Source: Rhinopithecus roxellana (lineage: Eukaryota > Chordata > Mammalia > Primates > Cercopithecidae). Taken from it: 64,000 nucleotides of DNA. The position numbers and the translations under genes were made by a program. Location of the stretch: assembly GCF_007565055.1 (NCBI RefSeq), contig NC_044550.1:88006174-88070173 (forward strand), in the 5' to 3' direction. Of the stretch, positions 1 to 11,832 are shown one piece after another; the stretch's first letter is position 1, and every line of letters begins with the position of its first letter. Below the pieces are notes generated by a model. The model worked only from the letters and a program-made list of their open reading frames with translations, did not search any database and was not told where the DNA came from.

Positions 1-3000
1 AGCACATAGAACATGCTTAAGGATAGACAATATGTTAACCCACCAAAAAAGCCTCAAAAAACAAACAAACAAAATTGCAATCATATCAAGTATCTTTTCT
101 GACCATAATGGAATAAAACTAGAAGTCTGTAATAAGAGGATCCTTAGAAACTATACAAATACATGGAAATTAAACAAAATGCTCCTGAATGACCACTGGG
201 TTAGTGAAGAAATTAAGAAAAAAGCTGAAAAATTTATGAAGCAAAAGAAAATACAGTATATCAAAACCGATGGGATACAGCAAAAGCAGTACTAAGAGGA
301 ATGTTTATAGCAACAGATGTCCATAACAAAAAAGTAGAAGAGGAAAGACTTCAAATAAACAAACTAAAATGCATCTGAAAGAACTAGAAAAGCAAGAGCA
401 AAGCAAATTCCGTGTTAGTAGGAGAAAAGAAATGATAAATATCAGAGCTGGGATAAATGAAATTGAAACAAAAAATGCAGAAGATCAACAAAATAAAAAG
501 TTGGTTTTGTGGAAAGATAGACAAAATCCACAAACTTTTAAGTAGATTAACTTAAAAAAGACAGAGCAAAAAATCCAAATACATAAGATCAGAAATGAAA
601 ACTGAGACATTACAAGTGATACTGCAGAAATTCAAAGGATCATTAGAGACTATTATAAGCAACTATATGCCAATAAATTGAAAACCTAGAAAAAATGGAT
701 AAATTCCTACACACATACAACTTAGCAAGATTGAACCATAGAAGAGATACAACACCTGAATAGACCAACAACAAGAAATTAGATAGAAGCAGTAATAAAA
801 ATATCTCCCATGAAAGAGAAGCCCAAAACATTATGACTTCAGTGCTGAATTCTACTAAACACTTAAAGAAGAACTAATACCAGTTCTGCTCAAACTATTC
901 AAAAACATCATGGAGGAGGAAAAATTTCCAGACTCATTATACAAGGCCAGCATTACCCTGATAGCAAAACCAAAGACACAGCCATAAACAAAAACTACAG
1001 CCCAATATCTATGATAAACATAGATGCAAAAATTCTTAACAAAATACTAGCAAACTGAATTCAATAACACATTTAAAAGATCGGCCAGGAGCGCTGGTTC
1101 ATGTCTGTAATTCCAGCACTTTGGGAGGCCCAGGTGGTTGGATCACGAGGTCAGGAGTTTGAGACAATCCTGGCTAACATGGTGAAACCCCATCTTTACT
1201 AAAAATGTAAAAAATTAGCCAGGTGTGGTGGCATGCGCCTGAAGTTCCAGCTACTCAGGAGGCTGAGGCAAGAGAATTGCTTGAACCCAGGAGGTGGAGG
1301 TTGCAGTGAGACGAGATTGCACCACCGCCCTCCAGCCTGGGCAATAGAGTGAGACTCCATCTCAAAAAAAAAAAACAAAATAATTCATCATGATCAAGTG
1401 TAATTCATCCCAGGGACACAAGGCTGATTCAATATACACAAATCAACAAATGTAATACATCACATCAGCAGAATTAAGTACAAAAATCATATGCCAATTT
1501 TAATTCATGGTGAAAAAGCATTTAGTAAAATTAAACAACTCATGATAAAAAAAACTCTCAGGAAACTGGGTATAGAAGGAACCTACTGCAATATGATAAA
1601 GGTCATATCCAACAAACTCACAGTTAGTATCAGATTAAATGGGGAAAAACTGAAAACTTTTTCTCTAAGATTTGAAGCAAGCCAAGAATGTACATTTTCA
1701 CCACCTTTATTCAATATACCTTGAAGTCCTAGTCAGAGAAATTAGATTTTTTTTTAAAAAGGCAATCAGATTGGGAAGTATAAAGTCAAATTATACTTGT
1801 GTGCAGATGATACAATCTTATAATCTAGACTCTTCCAAAAAACTATTAGAACTATACTTCAGTAAAGATGCAAGATACAAAATCAATATACCAAAAATTA
1901 AGAATATTTTAATCTGCCAAGGGTAAACAATCTGAAAAATAAACCCAAAATGTAACTCAATTTAATAGCTACAAATAAAATAAAATGCCTAGAAATAAAC
2001 TTAACCAAAGAAGTGAAAGATTTCTACAATGAAAACTATAAAACATTGATGAAAGAAATTGAAAAGGACACAAAAAATTGGAAAGATATCACACATTCAT
2101 GGATTAGAAGATTAGTATGGTTAAAATGTCTATGCTACCCAAAGCAATCAACAGATTCAATGTAATCCTTATCAAAATAACAATGCCTTTCTTCACAGAA
2201 ATGGAAAAATATGATTTCATATAAATCCTAACATTTATATGAAAACACAAAAGACTTTGAATGGTGAAACCATTTCTGAGCAAGAAGAAAGCTGAAGGTA
2301 CCATGTTACCTGACTTCAAATTATACTACAAAGCTAAAGTAACCAAAACAGCATGGTACTGGCATAAAAACAGACATAGACCAATGAAACCAAATAGAGA
2401 ACGCAAAAATAAACTCATGTATTTACAGTCAACTCATTTTTTAAAAAGGTGCCAAGGACATACATTGGTGAAAGAACAGTCTTTTCAATAAATGGTGCTA
2501 GAAAACTGGATATTCATATGCAGAAGAATGACATTAAACTCTTATCTCTCACCATATATAAAACCCCAATCAAAATTGAATAGAGACTTAAATGTAAGTC
2601 CTAAACTATGAAACCACTTGAAGATAACATTGAGGAAATGCTCCAGAACATTGGTCTGGGAAAAGATTTGAGTAAGACCTCAAAGAAGACAACCAAAGCA
2701 AAAATGAATAATGAAATTATATTAAACAAAAGAGCTTTTGCACAACAAAAACAAACAAACAATAAACAAGTGAAGAGACAACCCACCGAATGGGAAAAAT
2801 ATTTGCAAATTACCCCCTGACAAGGGATTATGAACTAGAATATAGAAGGAACTCAAAGAACTTAATAGGAAAAATCCCAAATTATCCAATTTTTTTGAAT
2901 CAACAAAAAATATGAAGAGACATTTTTTTAAAAGACATACAAATGGCCAACAGGTTTATGAAAATATCCTCAACATCACCAATTATCGGAGAAATATAAA

Positions 3001-3365
3001 TCAAAACCACAATGAGGTATTATACCAGCCCAGTTAAAATGGCTTTTATCAAAAAGATAAGCAATTCAGTAAATGAATGAAGGAACAAAAAACCAAATAC
3101 TGCATGTTCTCACTTATAAGTGGGAGCTAAATACTGGATACACATGGATATAAAGATGGCAACAATAAACAATGGGGAATACTAGAGCGGGGAGGGAAGG
3201 AAGGGAACAAGAGTTGAAAAACTAACTATTGGGTACTATGCTCAGTATCTGGGTGACAGGATCAATCATACCCCAAACCTCAGCATCACACAGTATATCC
3301 ATGTAACACACTTGCACATGTACCCCCTGAATCTAAAATAAAAGGTAAAATTATTTTTTAAAGAA
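1..3365 (+). mobile_element. Decayed L1 (L1P/L1MA age), ORF2 remnant plus 3' end
   Basis: The element enters the window already inside ORF2. The first readable block (32-295) matches the end of the L1 endonuclease domain, with an SDHNGIKLE motif around the catalytic His region and then WKLNKMLLNDHW. RT-domain pieces follow to about 1080 and, after an Alu, from 1381 to about 1930. C-terminal blocks lie at 2040-3060. Many stops and frameshifts make it non-coding. About 300 bp of the C-terminal ORF2 region are missing near 3060-3090. The 3' UTR (about 3120-3365) has the wording 'ccccctgaatctaaaataaa' and an A-rich end. The 5' part lies outside the window. The subfamily is inferred from the 3' end only. 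Confidence 0.9.
1083..1380 (+). mobile_element. Alu (AluS-like), inserted in L1 ORF2
   Basis: This is a full-length dimeric Alu in sense orientation. It has the GGCC start, the left monomer 'ccagcactttgggaggcc', the A-rich linker near 1205-1215, the right monomer ending 'gagactccatctc', and an A-rich tail to about 1380. L1 ORF2 reads on both sides ('aacacatttaaaagatc' before, 'aattcatcatgatcaag' after). The target-site duplication is not clear. Confidence 0.93.
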
Positions 3366-3685
3366 AACAGGCAATAATAGATTATGGGGAGGATGAGAGA
3401 AAAGGCAAATCCTCCTACACTATTGGAGGGATTGTAAATTAGTGCAGCCACTACAAAAAAACAGTATAGAAGTTCCTAAAAAAACTCAAAATTGAACCAC
3501 CATATGATACAGCAATTCCACTAGTGGGTGTATATCTAAAAGAGAAGAAACTAGTATATCAAAGAGATATCTGTCCTCACTCTCCTGTTTATAACAGCAC
3601 TCTTTACGAAAGTCAAGATATGGAATGCACCTAAGCATCTATCAATGGATGAATGAATAAAGAAAACATTATATATATAACATAT
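3366..3685 (+). mobile_element. L1M ORF2 C-terminal fragment
   Basis: This matches the L1 segment that runs from 'caggcaataatag' through 'ctacactattggaggg' and 'taaattagtgcagccac' to 'catctatcaatggatgaatg'. It is the part of ORF2 that is missing from the L1 just upstream. It runs into a TA-rich microsatellite. It could be the interrupted remainder of an older host L1M or a displaced piece of the neighbouring element. Confidence 0.8.
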
Positions 3686-3770
3686 TTCTTCATATATGTA
3701 TATATGTGTGTTTGATATGATATATTTGATATATAATATATGATATATAATTGATATCATTTATGTATAC
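3668..3770. repeat. TA-rich low-complexity tract
   Basis: Alternating TA, TG and GATATA runs lie between the L1M ORF2 fragment and the ABCB4-like pseudogene. L1 reads 'tatatatacacaatgg' at the equivalent position, so this probably grew from an L1 TA run. Confidence 0.8.
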
Positions 3771-3781
3771 AAAATACTACT

Positions 3782-4245
3782 GAGAATATTGCCTACGGAG
3801 ACAACAGCCAGGTTGTATCACAGGATGAAATTGTGAGTGCAGACAAAGTTGCCAAGACACATTTTTCTTAGAGACGTTACTCTACAAATATGAAACAAGA
3901 CTGGGAGATAAGGGGACTCAGCTCTCAGGAGGTCAAAAAATAGAGGATTGCCATTACCTGACCCCTCATCAGATAACCTCAAATCCTACAGTTGGATAAA
4001 GCTACATATCAGCTCTGGATACTGAAAGTGAAAAAGTCATACAAGAAGTCCTGGTTAAAGCTAGAGAATGTCGCACCTGCAGTGAGATTGCTCACTGCCT
4101 GTCCACCATTCAGAGCACAGACTTAATAGTGGTGTTTTAGGATGGAAGAGTTAAGGAGCACGGCATGCATCAACAGCTCTTGGTACAGAAAAGCATCTAC
4201 TTTTCAATGGTCAGTGTCCAGACTGGAACACAGAACTTATGAACA
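3782..4245 (+). pseudogene. ABCB4-like processed pseudogene, C-terminal fragment
   Basis: Read in + frames, this matches the last roughly 150 residues of an ABCB-type transporter, the second nucleotide-binding domain. It starts at ENIAYGDNS, continues through VVSQDEIVSA, the ABC signature region QLSGGQ, and ALDTESEKV after the Walker B region, and ends RVKEHG, IYFSMVSVQ and TGTQNL before the stop at 4240-4242. The GTQNL ending is that of ABCB4 (a phosphatidylcholine floppase of the hepatocyte canalicular membrane) rather than ABCB1, which ends GTKRQ. Exons run together without introns, so it is a retrocopy. It is dead: an in-frame TAG follows LIVVF, there are further stops upstream, and a 2-base insertion disrupts the Walker B region. 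No poly(A) is visible. Both flanks are L1M and TA-rich DNA. Confidence 0.85.
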
Positions 4246-4475
4246 GAACATATATGTGTGATACATGGTGTATATAACACACATATATGTGTGATATGTA
4301 TGATGTATGTTATATATCATATATCTCATGTATTGTATACATATTCAAGTTAATTACCTTGATTTGATTATTACATATCATATGCTTGTTTCAAAATTTC
4401 ACATGGACCCCATAAATATGTACAGCTATTATGTATCCATAAAAATTACAAATAAAAAATAAAATAAGGTGACAA
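4246..4475 (+). mobile_element. L1M 3'-terminal fragment with TA/TG-rich tract
   Basis: After a TA/TG-rich stretch (about 4248-4345) the sequence reads like an L1M 3' end: 'caagttaattaccttgattt', 'ttcacatggaccccataaat', 'atgtacagctatt', ending in A-rich 'aaataaaaaataaaataa'. It may be the 3' continuation of the fragment at 3366-3685, with the ABCB4-like retrocopy between them. Confidence 0.65.
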
Positions 4476-7009
4476 AGGAAAAAATAATATGTTTAACATT
4501 CTGAATAGAGAGAATGAAATATCTAAGTTGTAGGATTATGGCTTCTTAAAGTAAAATAGCATCCAATCAATTATTTTAATAATTTTTGGGGAAAATGACA
4601 TAAACTAGTCAATTAATGTTAAATAAATTATTCAAATGCCTAATGAGAAAACACATTATTATGTGACTGGTATATAAGCACTAATCCATTTTTTAGATCT
4701 TATTTTAAAGAGGCTTCAGTCTTTATATATTTTTAAGATGATGCTTTTGAGGCACAGGTATTTGACAGAAGAGAAGTTAATCACCTTTATTTTCAAAATC
4801 CTCTAATAAAGTACCTGTTCTGAGTTTATTCTTGTTTCAGGATTGAGCAAATGACATGTTTCTTCAGAAAATTTTGCCAAAATTTTCAGAAATGGCAGAA
4901 ATTATCACCCCAGGATTTAGAAATTTTGACAGCACATAGACCACAGGTTTTCAAGGATGAAAATTTATAAAATTAGTTTGCAAAGGGATTCTCAAGTAAC
5001 AAGGAGTGCTCGGCAGGAAAAAAGAAAGTGTAAGTGAAAATGTTTTTCCTCAGTCTTTTCTTTGACACACAGCGTTTTACATTGTCTGTGACAAAGCATT
5101 AGGACTAAAATTTCTATATCCACAAGAAACAGTAGCAAACTACTACTGCAATACCCACTCCTCTGGCCTGCTACATGATGCTGCATCCAGAGTAGATTTT
5201 AATTACAGCTACTAATTCCATGTTGCCTAACCTAACATGAGTCTATACAAGGAAGTGTAATCTAAATCAAATGTAGTAAGTGATGACCTCAGAAACCCAA
5301 AGAGATGGTTATTTATCAAGGACTATAAAAAATTTCTAAAAATAAGTGTTGATTAATATTAAGGAAAGTCTGCAAGTCTGTTTCATTGTGATTTCCCAAT
5401 TTAAACATGTGTGCTACTTTTTATAATGTGAAAATGTCATAAAATTGTTTGAGAATAATAACTTCCTTTTATTTCCACTTTGCTAATGGTAGTAGTAGTG
5501 GTGAGAGAAGGTAGATGGATGAATAAACCTAGAGTTTTCATACTACATGATGTTCTTTACTGGTTTAGATAAACTTCCCCAAATGAACTTTTAAATATTT
5601 ACTACAAATTTAGAGGTTTTCTTTTTGATGACATAGAGTACTTTGAGTGTGAAAATTGAACTGTCAGTATTACTCTCTGCCTTAGATATTGTTATACTTA
5701 ACAGAGTTGCATAAAGCTGTATAAATAGTTCTTCAGTTACTCTTGAAAATCAAGTGGTTTGAACTAGGAATAGAGTCAACATTGTTATAATACATTCATA
5801 TTCTGCAGCCTCTAAGAATACAATTTAAGATTTTATGAGATTTTGCCTCAATGTACAATGTCATCTTGCCGAAGATGTCTACAAACTATGATGTAAATGT
5901 ACCTTTCTTTTTCTTCCTTTTTCAATACATATTTCAATCTCAGACCAGCCACACTCAGAAAACCACAACAGAGGAGAAATTGCTTACTCTTTAAGAAGAC
6001 ATAATTTGTAACATTAACAGGATACACTAGGAAATAAGAGTGAACCACACTCATTAATATATAAACATCCTGAGGAGCATAACTATCAGCGGTACCAGAC
6101 TATAAATGATAGAAGCAAAAATATTATTTTCTAAAGATTTGAAAGGAAAGTAGGTCTGAGAGAAGGAGGACAGAATCATCTTTCATGCCTGCTCAGTGAT
6201 ACTTACAGGCCAGAGGAAAAATAAACCAATCTGTCTCCAAGGATCAGAACCCTGCATGAAGACCTAAGTACAATCCAGGTGACAGCACTGAAGGTGAATA
6301 ATGGATTACAAAACAGAAATGTAACAGTCATTTTCACTGCGGTATTTTATTTTCTCTTGAGAGGTTACACCGATGGATTAAAAAGGACATTGCTCCACTT
6401 TTAATATAGTCTTATAGTCTGGTCTGGAAGTTATGAAGTTATTTCAGGCAGTCACTTGCAAATTATTCATATCACTGGAAAGACAGGTGTAATCTAAAGT
6501 CTGGAAATTGTTTAAAAAACATAATTTGTACTTGAATATAAAATGTGTTAATGCACTACACTTAAAAAGATTACAATGACTTTTTATGCACTCACTACAA
6601 ATAAAATGAAAAAGGTAAGTGTCAAGCACAGATTAAAAGGGATCTTGGAAGTTCACTCTAACTCCTTTCTCTAGGTTCTTAAAATTAAATACTTTTAGAA
6701 AATGGTCAACTCAGTTTATGATGCTATTACTCCAGCATAGTTTAAAAGAGCTTCACTCGTTAAAAGAACTCAAGTATGAAACAGTCAAATGTTTACATTT
6801 CTGAGGATATTTCTCCCATCTGAAAAGTAGAAATAGAGTCTGAGATGTTAACCAAAGATACAATTTAATGTAGTAATTAATTATAACAAAAGTGATAGAC
6901 TTGTGACTACAATGAAATAAAAATATAGAATAAAGATTAAGATTGTTCTAGATGGTGTTGATAAATGATAATTAAAATCTGTGTTAGGTGGCTACAGACT
7001 ACAGATACA
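4476..7009. other. AT-rich single-copy DNA, no gene seen
   Basis: I see no open frame with family character, no splice-site-bounded exon and no repeat consensus that I recognise. All frames are broken by frequent stops. Confidence 0.6.
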
Positions 7010-7017
7010 GTCTAGAC

Positions 7018-7176
7018 TAAAAGTTCTCAACCTTTGCTGCACATTAAAAGTACAAGAAGCTTTAATATTGATGACTAGGTCACACATTAGAGTAGCTGCA
7101 GATGCAAACTTGGTGTTAGTATGTATTTAAAAGCCTCCAGGCAGAGGTAATAGGCATCCTGATTTGAGAACTACTG
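7018..7176 (+). mobile_element. MER5A (hAT-Charlie nonautonomous DNA transposon)
   Basis: The termini are degenerate inverted repeats: 'taaaagttctc' on the left and 'gagaactactg' on the right, against a MER5 consensus of CAGTGGTTCTC. The interior includes 'ctgcacattaaaagtac' and 'gcatcctgatttgag'. It is flanked by an 8-bp duplication typical of hAT elements, 'gtctagac' (7010-7017) and 'ggctagac' (7177-7184), matching at 7 of 8 positions. Confidence 0.85.
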
Positions 7177-7184
7177 GGCTAGAC

Positions 7185-7566
7185 CAAGAACCCCTCTTTA
7201 ACTGAATTCTAGAGATGTGTCTTTTTGTTTCTAACTGAACCAAAAGTGTAAAAGCTATAATTTATATGATTAGTCTTACATTTGAGGCAGAAATTACATA
7301 ACATTTCTCCCAGTCCTAACCGTTTTATCATCTTTATGTGATTAATAAGCCTGACACATTTAGAAATCTTTGCACAAATGGGTAAAAAGCATATAAAGCA
7401 TTTAAAAAATCTTCACCTCACAGGTAACTAATTATTTGTAAATTGAAACAAGTTGTTTTTCAACCTATAAAACTTCCAACGTTATTACTGAAATGTTTAG
7501 ATGTAGTATTTTCAGGGTTCAGGAAAATATCACTGAATTCAAAGAGCAGTTTAAAAAAAATAACAT
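7185..7566. other. Single-copy DNA, no gene seen
   Basis: Nothing recognisable. This is the left flank of the L1 that begins near 7567. Confidence 0.5.
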
Positions 7567-9335
7567 GGGGGAGGAGGGCAAAACGGCTGATTAGACGCAG
7601 CCGGGTGGAACAGCTCCCTCCCAGGGACCAAGAGGACTGCTGTGCTCCTGACAGATCTTCAGCGGGAAGGCACTGAGAGGGGATGGAAGGAAGACACAGA
7701 AGGTGGGCTGAAGGAGAAGAAAGCTTGGAATCCTACACTGGGCTGCGGCACACTGGGACTCATTCCGGAGCCCCAACAGCTCCCAGGAGAAGGAGTGAGT
7801 TAAGCAGGTAAGGAGCAGCTCGCTGTCGCCCCCAGCCTCTGGAACCTCAGCAGGTGGAGACTCCTCGCTCACCAGGGACACTGGAGTTGGCCGGGAGAGC
7901 TGCTTAGAGAAGTGCTGGGTGCAGCAAGCCAGCAGATGTGGAGCCCAGAAGGTTTGATGCGGGAGCGTTGGTAGCAGAGCACAGCCAGGGCTGGTCGTCC
8001 CTCTAGGCTCCACCTGCTCTCATAGGAGACTTTAGCCCTAAGGGACATGCCAGACCTGATTTCTGCAGGACAGTCTTGCCCATCAGGCAGGGATGGTCCA
8101 ACCTGAGAACCTTTGGTCTGCTGGCCTCTACTGGTGCTCCAGCCTGGCCACGCCTGCTTGCAGGGCAGTCGCAGGTGCCCTGGGGGTCCTTACCATAGCT
8201 TCTGCACTGGTGGACCGTGCCTGACTGGCAGAGCTCCAGTGGTGTGTCTGCTGTGGCCACGCACCAGCTACCACGCTCCTTCTCCACACTGCAGCTTCTC
8301 CTTGCCTCATGGCAGCTCCCTACTTCACACTGCTAGTACGTGTCTGCCAGGTGTCTGCCAGGTGAGTTTTGCTTCTGTTGCCCTGCCAGCACACAGGAGT
8401 TCAATCCACCTCCGATAGCCCCACTGACTGCCATTGTAGACGCAGCCTTGTCGGGTACAAAGCCAGCCAGCCCCATGCCTGCCCGCAACCCGCTCTTGCA
8501 CTAACACTGTACAGAGAACAGCAGCAGATCAGCCTCCACCCTGAGTAACTACTCCTGCTTACAGGGCACAGAGAAGGCACCCAGACCTGGACTCATCAGC
8601 ACCCCGCCTTCGAGCCAACACCACCTCAAGTGCGACGGTGCACACAGTCGCAAGCAGGTCCCCTCCTGCACCTCTCGGCACCCACAACTGAATTGCCTCC
8701 AGCACTGAGGCAAATGCCCGCGGGGAGGCAGGCATCCTGGCAGGCTAGCATTCTGTGGCGCTGCTGCAACCGCTGCTGCTGGCACGTGTGAATGAGGACA
8801 GATCCTTCTGTCAATGCTTTATGAAATGCTTTGGCTGACATCATGCATCGGAGTGTAATGATCAGTGGTCCAGGAGCATCTCGAACCCCTGCAGCAGCAT
8901 TCCCGGCAGCACAGGGGACTCCTAACCTTGAGGAGCCAGAGAACAAAGTTAGGGTCCAAAGCGAGTCCTCCAGAATTAGAGCACGCAGTCCAGGAGTTCA
9001 GAGCTGAGGCTGGCTCTCTAAAATCTTCAGGAAACGAAGCCAGTTGACTGAATTCATCTAATACCACAATCAATCCCTCAAGGTCATCAAGTAGGATTAA
9101 AAAAAAAAAATCCAAAGGTCAGAAACTTCAAAGACTGAAGGTCAATAAGCTCACAAAGATAAGAGAAAATCAATGCAAGAACACTGACAAGCCAGAGTGC
9201 CTTCTTTCTTCCAAATGAGGCACAATTTAAGCAAAGTCTCATGATACAAAATTAATGTGCAAAAATCACTAGCATTCCTATATACTAATAGTCAAGCTGA
9301 GACCCAGATCAAGAACATAATCCCATTCAAAATGT

Positions 9336-9336
<1 letters not shown>

Positions 9337-9372
<36 letters not shown>

Positions 9373-9386
9373 TATATATATATATA
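9337..9386. repeat. (CA)n followed by (TA)n microsatellite
   Basis: About 17 CA units run to 9370, followed by about 8 TA units. It sits inside the L1 ORF2 remnant where the L1 consensus has no such run. Confidence 0.95.
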
Positions 9387-10410
9387 CTTAGGAATACAGC
9401 TAACGAAGAAGGAGAAAACTCTCTACAAGAACTAGAAAACACTGCCCAAAGAAATCAGAGATGATACAAACAAATGGAAAAACATTCCATGCTCATAGAT
9501 AGAATCAGTATCATTAAAATGGCCATACTGCCCACATCAATTTACAGATTCAATACCACTCCTATTAAACTACCATTGACTATTTTTTTCACAAAGCTAG
9601 AAAAAACTATTTTAAAATTCATATAGAACCAAAAAAATGCATGAATAACCAAGATAATTCTAAGCAAAATGAACAAAGCTAGAGGCATCACACTACCTGA
9701 CTACCTGATTTGGTTACTTATATCACAGGGGTACAGTAACCAAAATAGCATAGTACTGGTACAGAAACAGACACATAGACCAATGGAACAGAATAGAGAA
9801 CCCAGAAATAAGTCTGCACTCCTACAACTATGTGATCTTTGACAAACCTGGCAAAAACAAGCAATGGGGAATGTATTCCCTATTCAATAAATGGAGCTGG
9901 GATAACTGGCTAGACATATGCAGGAGACTGAAATGAGACCCCTTCCTTATACCATATACAAGAATTAACTCAAGATGGATTAAAGACTTAAATGTAAAAC
10001 CTAAAACTATAAAAATCCTGGTAGATAACCTAGGCAACATCATTCTGGACATAGGCATGGGCAAAGATTTCATGATGAACATGCCAAAACCAATTGCAAC
10101 AATAGTAAAAGCTGACAAATGAGATCTAATTAAACTGAAGAGCTTCTGCACAGAAAAAGAAACTATCCAGAGAATAAGCAGACAACTTACAGACTGGGAG
10201 AGAATTTTTCCAAACTATGCAACTGAAAATTTCTAATATCCAGCAGCTATAAGGAACTTAAACAAATTTACAAAAAAGAAAAACACCATTGAAAAGTAGC
10301 CAAAGGACATGAACAGACACTTTCAAAAGAAGACATACATGTGAGCAACAATCGTATGAGAAAAGGCTGAACATCACTGACCGTCAGAAAAATACAAATT
10401 AAAACCATCT

Positions 10411-10460
10411 CATTCTGACTGGTGTCAGAATTTTAATACCATCTCACACCAGTCAGAATG
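10411..10460. repeat. 15-bp perfect inverted repeat (hairpin) in L1 ORF2 remnant
   Basis: The arm 'cattctgactggtgt' (10411-10425) is the exact reverse complement of 'acaccagtcagaatg' (10446-10460), with a 20-nt loop. The right arm is normal L1 sequence. The left arm is extra. Confidence 0.9.
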
Positions 10461-11750
10461 GCTATTATTAAAAAGGCAAAAAATAACAGATGCTGGTGAG
10501 ATTGTGAAGAATAGGGAATACTTATACATGTTGGTGGGAGTGTAAATTGGTTAATTCATTCTTGGAAGACAGTGTTATGATTCCTAAAGGAACTAAAAAC
10601 ATAAATACAATTCAACCAGCAATCCCATTACTGGGTACATACCCAAAGGAATATAAATTGTTCTATTATAAAGCTAGATGCAAGTGTATGTTCTATGCAG
10701 CACTACTCACAATAGCGAAGACATGGAATAAACCTAAATGCCCATCAATGATACACAGAAAGAAAATGTGGTACATATACATCATGGAATACTATGCAGC
10801 CATAAAAAAAATGAGATCATGTCCTTTGCAGGGACATGGATAGAGCCGGAGGCAATTATCCTTAGCAAACTAACACAGGAACAGAAAAACAAATACCATA
10901 TGTTCTCACTTTTAAGTTAGAGCTAAATAATAAGAACACATGGACACAAAGAATGGAACAACACACACTGGGGCCTATTGGAGGGTACAGCATGGGAGGA
11001 AGAAGAGGCTCAGGAATAATAACTATTGGGTACTAGGCTTAATACCTGGATGACAAAATAATCTGTACAACAAACCTCCATGACACTTTTACCTATAAAA
11101 CAAATCTGCACATGTTCCCCTAAACTTAAAATAAAAGTTAAACTTAAAAAATAGTGGAGGCATTACGGCAGACAAGACTAGATTGCAGCTCCAACTTGGA
11201 GGGACAGAGCAGCGTGCAGAGGCTCACATCATGTTTAGCTCCAGAATGACTGCAGGAATAAATCGGGAAACCCGAGGGGACCCACAGACCCCCTGAAGGA
11301 AACAGGCTGCTCCTGCAGGACCCTGGAGACACCCCAAATGCAGTGAGTGCCCAAACTGCAGAAGTGGAAAAGGGAGATCCTCTGCCCCCAACACACACCC
11401 CAACAGGGGAAACTGAAGGTCTAGTTTACAGGAGAAGATTCCGAACTTACCCAGAGCTGAATCAATTTAGAGAGCCGAGTGAAATACAGGGGTAGAGGAA
11501 GAAGTGGGAAAGGTCCTGTGCACTCACTGGATCCCCAAGTAGGTCATTCCTGCTTGGCACCGCAGGGATCTTTCTGGAGGGTGGCCAGAGGTGCAGGGAG
11601 AAGGAGCCACAGGTGAAGGAGCTCTCCAGCTGAACTTTGTAACAATTTGAACCTGTTGAGAAGCCTCCTTGCCAGAACTCCACTTGGGGGGAGGACGTGA
11701 ATCCTGCATGCAGACTCCACAGGTGGGGGTAGAACTAAAGCCTTACTATC

Positions 11751-11832
11751 TTTTTTTTTTTGAGATGGAGTTTTGCTCTTGTTGCCCGGGCTGGAGTGTA
11801 ATGGCGCAATCTTGGCTCACCACCTCCGCCTA
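11751..11832 (-). mobile_element. 5'-truncated Alu fragment (about 80 bp)
   Basis: A T-run is followed by 'gagatggagttttgctcttg' and 'gttgcccgggctggag', then it stops at 'cacctccgcct', where the L1 5' UTR resumes ('aggaggctagtagccc'). Only the 3' part of the right monomer is present, with its poly(A) read as poly(T). Confidence 0.88.

Larger units (their letters stand above)
7567..11147 (+). mobile_element. Internally deleted L1 (L1PA8-16-like 3' end)
   Basis: The 5' UTR starts near 'gggggaggagggcaaaacgg' and extends, GC-rich and CpG-bearing, to about 9100. It is followed by the start of the ORF1 region ('aaacttcaaagactgaaggt'). At about 9220 the sequence jumps to ORF2 near 'agcaaagtctcatgatac', so most of ORF1 and the endonuclease and RT domains are deleted. 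The ORF2 C-terminal region (9226-10920) is full of stops. The 3' UTR (10921-11147) ends 'aaacttaaaataaaagtt' and is A-rich. It directly abuts the next L1. Open frames of 60-140 codons within 7591-9115 are chance frames in the GC-rich 5' UTR. Confidence 0.88.

Noticed and set aside
3782..4245. ABCB1 as the source of the retrocopy
   Set aside because: The last codons give GTQNL and stop, as in ABCB4. ABCB1 ends GTKRQ.
7591..9115. Cluster of 60-140 codon open frames on both strands in GC-rich DNA, resembling a small gene cluster or CpG-island gene
   Set aside because: The DNA is an old L1 5' UTR. The frames overlap on both strands, have no family similarity that I recognise, and arise from low stop density in GC-rich sequence.
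9190..9240. Spliced L1 RNA as the cause of the ORF1-ORF2 junction
   Set aside because: From the L1 consensus as I recall it, the base pair after the left breakpoint is not GT, so an ordinary splice donor is not supported. Genomic deletion is simpler.
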